This document shows, one piece after another, positions 61,630 through 64,000 of a DNA stretch of 64,000 bases. A program made the translations under genes and the position numbers. This DNA comes from Pseudomonas chlororaphis (lineage in GTDB: Bacteria; Pseudomonadota; Gammaproteobacteria; Pseudomonadales; Pseudomonadaceae). The notes under the pieces were generated by a model, which ran no database searches, had not been told where the DNA came from, and saw only the letters and a program-made list of their open reading frames with translations. Location: NCBI RefSeq assembly GCF_003731765.1, contig NZ_MOAL01000005.1, positions 186,001 through 250,000 on the forward strand, read 5' to 3'. Position 1 is the first letter of the stretch; the number at the start of each line of letters is the position of its first letter.

Positions 61630-61701
61630 GCGTGGCGCCTTGCGATGGATTGGGCGCGGCAGTTTAACAGCGTCGGCGAGTGGGGCGATGTTTTTGCAGC
61701 C

Positions 61702-62568
61702 CTACAGCCCCATGCGCCGCTTTGCTCGTTGCACCGAACCGTTGCGCACCGCCCAGCGCAGCATCGGCGCACTGCGATTGACGCTGGCGCGAATCAGTTT
61801 GCGTTGCAGAGGGCTCTGGGTGATGTCGAGCATGGCGCTGGCCCAATCCGGCAACAGGTCGATACCGGCCTGCATCATCAGGGCGCCGAAGGGCTTGGCC
61901 AACTGGCTGGGGGCGGGCGCAGCCAGCAGCAGGCGCAGCACCTCGCGGCTGCGCTCGTCGCACAGCAGTTCGGGGCGCAGGCGTTGCAAGTAGTCGGCCA
62001 CCTCCCGGCGCGAGCGAGGAACCTCCCGGGCACCCAGGCGTTCGGCAATCAGGGCGATTTCGGCATAGTAACGATCCTGGTCGGCCGCCGATAACTGTGG
62101 GTTGCGGTAACGCAGGTGAGCGGCAAGAAAACTGCTGACTTCGGCGACATGCACCCAGGTCAGTAAGTCCGGATCGCTGGCCGCGTAGGGCCGGCCATCG
62201 GGGGCCGTGCCGACGATGCGCAAATGAATGGTGCGCACCTTGTCGATCAGCCATTCGGCGTCCTGGCGCGAACCAAAGGTGGTGCCGGAAATGAACTGGC
62301 CGGTACGGCGCAGGCGCCCGAGCATGTCTTGGCGAAAGTTCGAGTGGTCCCAGACACCGGCCAGGGCCAGCGGGTGCAAGGCCTGCATCAGCAGGGCACT
62401 GATGCCGCCGATCAACATGCTGCTGAAGTCGCCATGCACCTGCCAACTGACCGAGTCCGGGCCGAACAGACCGGGGTCGCCCTTGGGGTTTTCGAGGTCA
62501 AGTTGGCCCAGTGACAGGCCGGACAAACTCATCACCTGGTGTTCGATGCGACTGCGGATGAATTCCAT
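61702..62568 (-). CDS. MpaB/DUF2236-family (oxygenase-like) protein
   Basis: 288 aa from MEFIRSRIEHQVMSLSGLSL; the longer frame begins with GTG and is not conserved. DUF2236 blocks: DSVSWQVHGDFSSMLIGGIS, ALLMQALHPLALAGVWDHSN, FRQDMLGRLRRTGQFISGTT and LLTWVHVAEVSSFLAAHLRY. The conserved histidines (in QALHPLA and WVHVAEV) suggest haem or metal binding; related proteins include latex-clearing oxygenases and fungal MpaB. Natural substrate unknown. It follows acs, separated by a terminator. Confidence 0.85.
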   Translation of the reverse strand: MEFIRSRIEHQVMSLSGLSLGQLDLENPKGDPGLFGPDSVSWQVHGDFSSMLIGGISALLMQALHPLALAGVWDHSNFRQDMLGRLRRTGQFISGTTFGSRQDAEWLIDKVRTIHLRIVGTAPDGRPYAASDPDLLTWVHVAEVSSFLAAHLRYRNPQLSAADQDRYYAEIALIAERLGAREVPRSRREVADYLQRLRPELLCDERSREVLRLLLAAPAPSQLAKPFGALMMQAGIDLLPDWASAMLDITQSPLQRKLIRASVNRSAPMLRWAVRNGSVQRAKRRMGL

Positions 62569-62588
62569 AAGGGTTCGATGCGTGGCTG

Positions 62589-62616
62589 GAAAAGTAGGCG
62601 CGGCTTGCACCGCGCC
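62589..62616 (-). terminator. Terminator of acs
   Basis: On the minus strand GGCGCGG and CCGCGCC form a 7-bp stem with a six-base loop, followed by TACTTTTCC, just after the acs stop. Confidence 0.7.
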
Positions 62617-62625
62617 GCCATCAGA

Positions 62626-64000
<1,375 letters not shown>

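Overview
The window is a chromosomal segment of a Pseudomonas, most likely from the P. fluorescens group. The evidence is high GC, many Pseudomonas-only small families (DUF1780, DUF3094, DUF3015, the PP0621-type protein), REP elements of the GTAGGAGC(C)GGCTTGCCGGCGA type, and gene order I recognise from P. aeruginosa: glyA-morA; and ispB/rplU/rpmA/obgE/proB ... murJ/ribF/ileS/lspA/fkpB/ispH, minor pilins, pilR, bamD/rluD/pgeF/clpB, tRNAs, ndh, yacG/coaE/pilD/pilC/pilA. I see no prophage, IS element, CRISPR array or plasmid gene. Nearly all of the sequence is core genome.

Layout. 1-9.8 kb: a truncated DctA-type symporter, glyA, the multi-PAS GGDEF-EAL protein MorA, the ribosome factor EttA and glutamate dehydrogenase. 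9.8-23.1 kb: a Gre-like factor, envelope proteins of unknown function (DUF4105, DUF3015, a lipoprotein), the Lon-like protease AsrA, a YqhA-family membrane protein flanked by two large paralogous envelope proteins, FklB and small conserved genes. 23.2-36.4 kb: housekeeping genes for isoprenoids (ispB, ispH), ribosomal proteins L21, L27 and S20, obgE, proB, creA, murJ, and the ribF-ileS-lspA-fkpB run. 36.4-42.2 kb: a minor-pilin cluster (GspH/FimT, PilV, PilW, PilX, a 121-aa secreted protein, PilE), thiO and pilR. 42.4-48.4 kb: bamD, rluD, pgeF and clpB. 48.6-49.1 kb: four tRNA genes (Asn, Pro, Lys, Pro). 49.2-53.4 kb: ndh and small conserved genes, then yacG. 53.3-56.8 kb: coaE, pilD, pilC and pilA. 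56.9-64 kb: a BON-domain protein with a strong sigma54 promoter, a DUF748 protein, an rRNA methyltransferase-like protein, an MpaB-family protein and the 3' part of acs.

The type IV pilus genes form a reduced set compared with P. aeruginosa. pilB is absent between pilC and pilA, pilS is absent beside pilR, and pilY1 is absent between pilX and pilE. A sigma54-type promoter and a functional-looking PilR nevertheless remain.

The best candidates for new biology are: the palindrome plus sigma54 promoter controlling the BON protein; an RNA hairpin pair with an AGGA loop just after it; the paired paralogous envelope proteins around yqhA; the small secreted protein in the pilY1 position; a second tRNA-Pro placed directly behind a terminator; and a duplicated operator in front of the symporter gene. 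No wholly new multi-gene system was evident.
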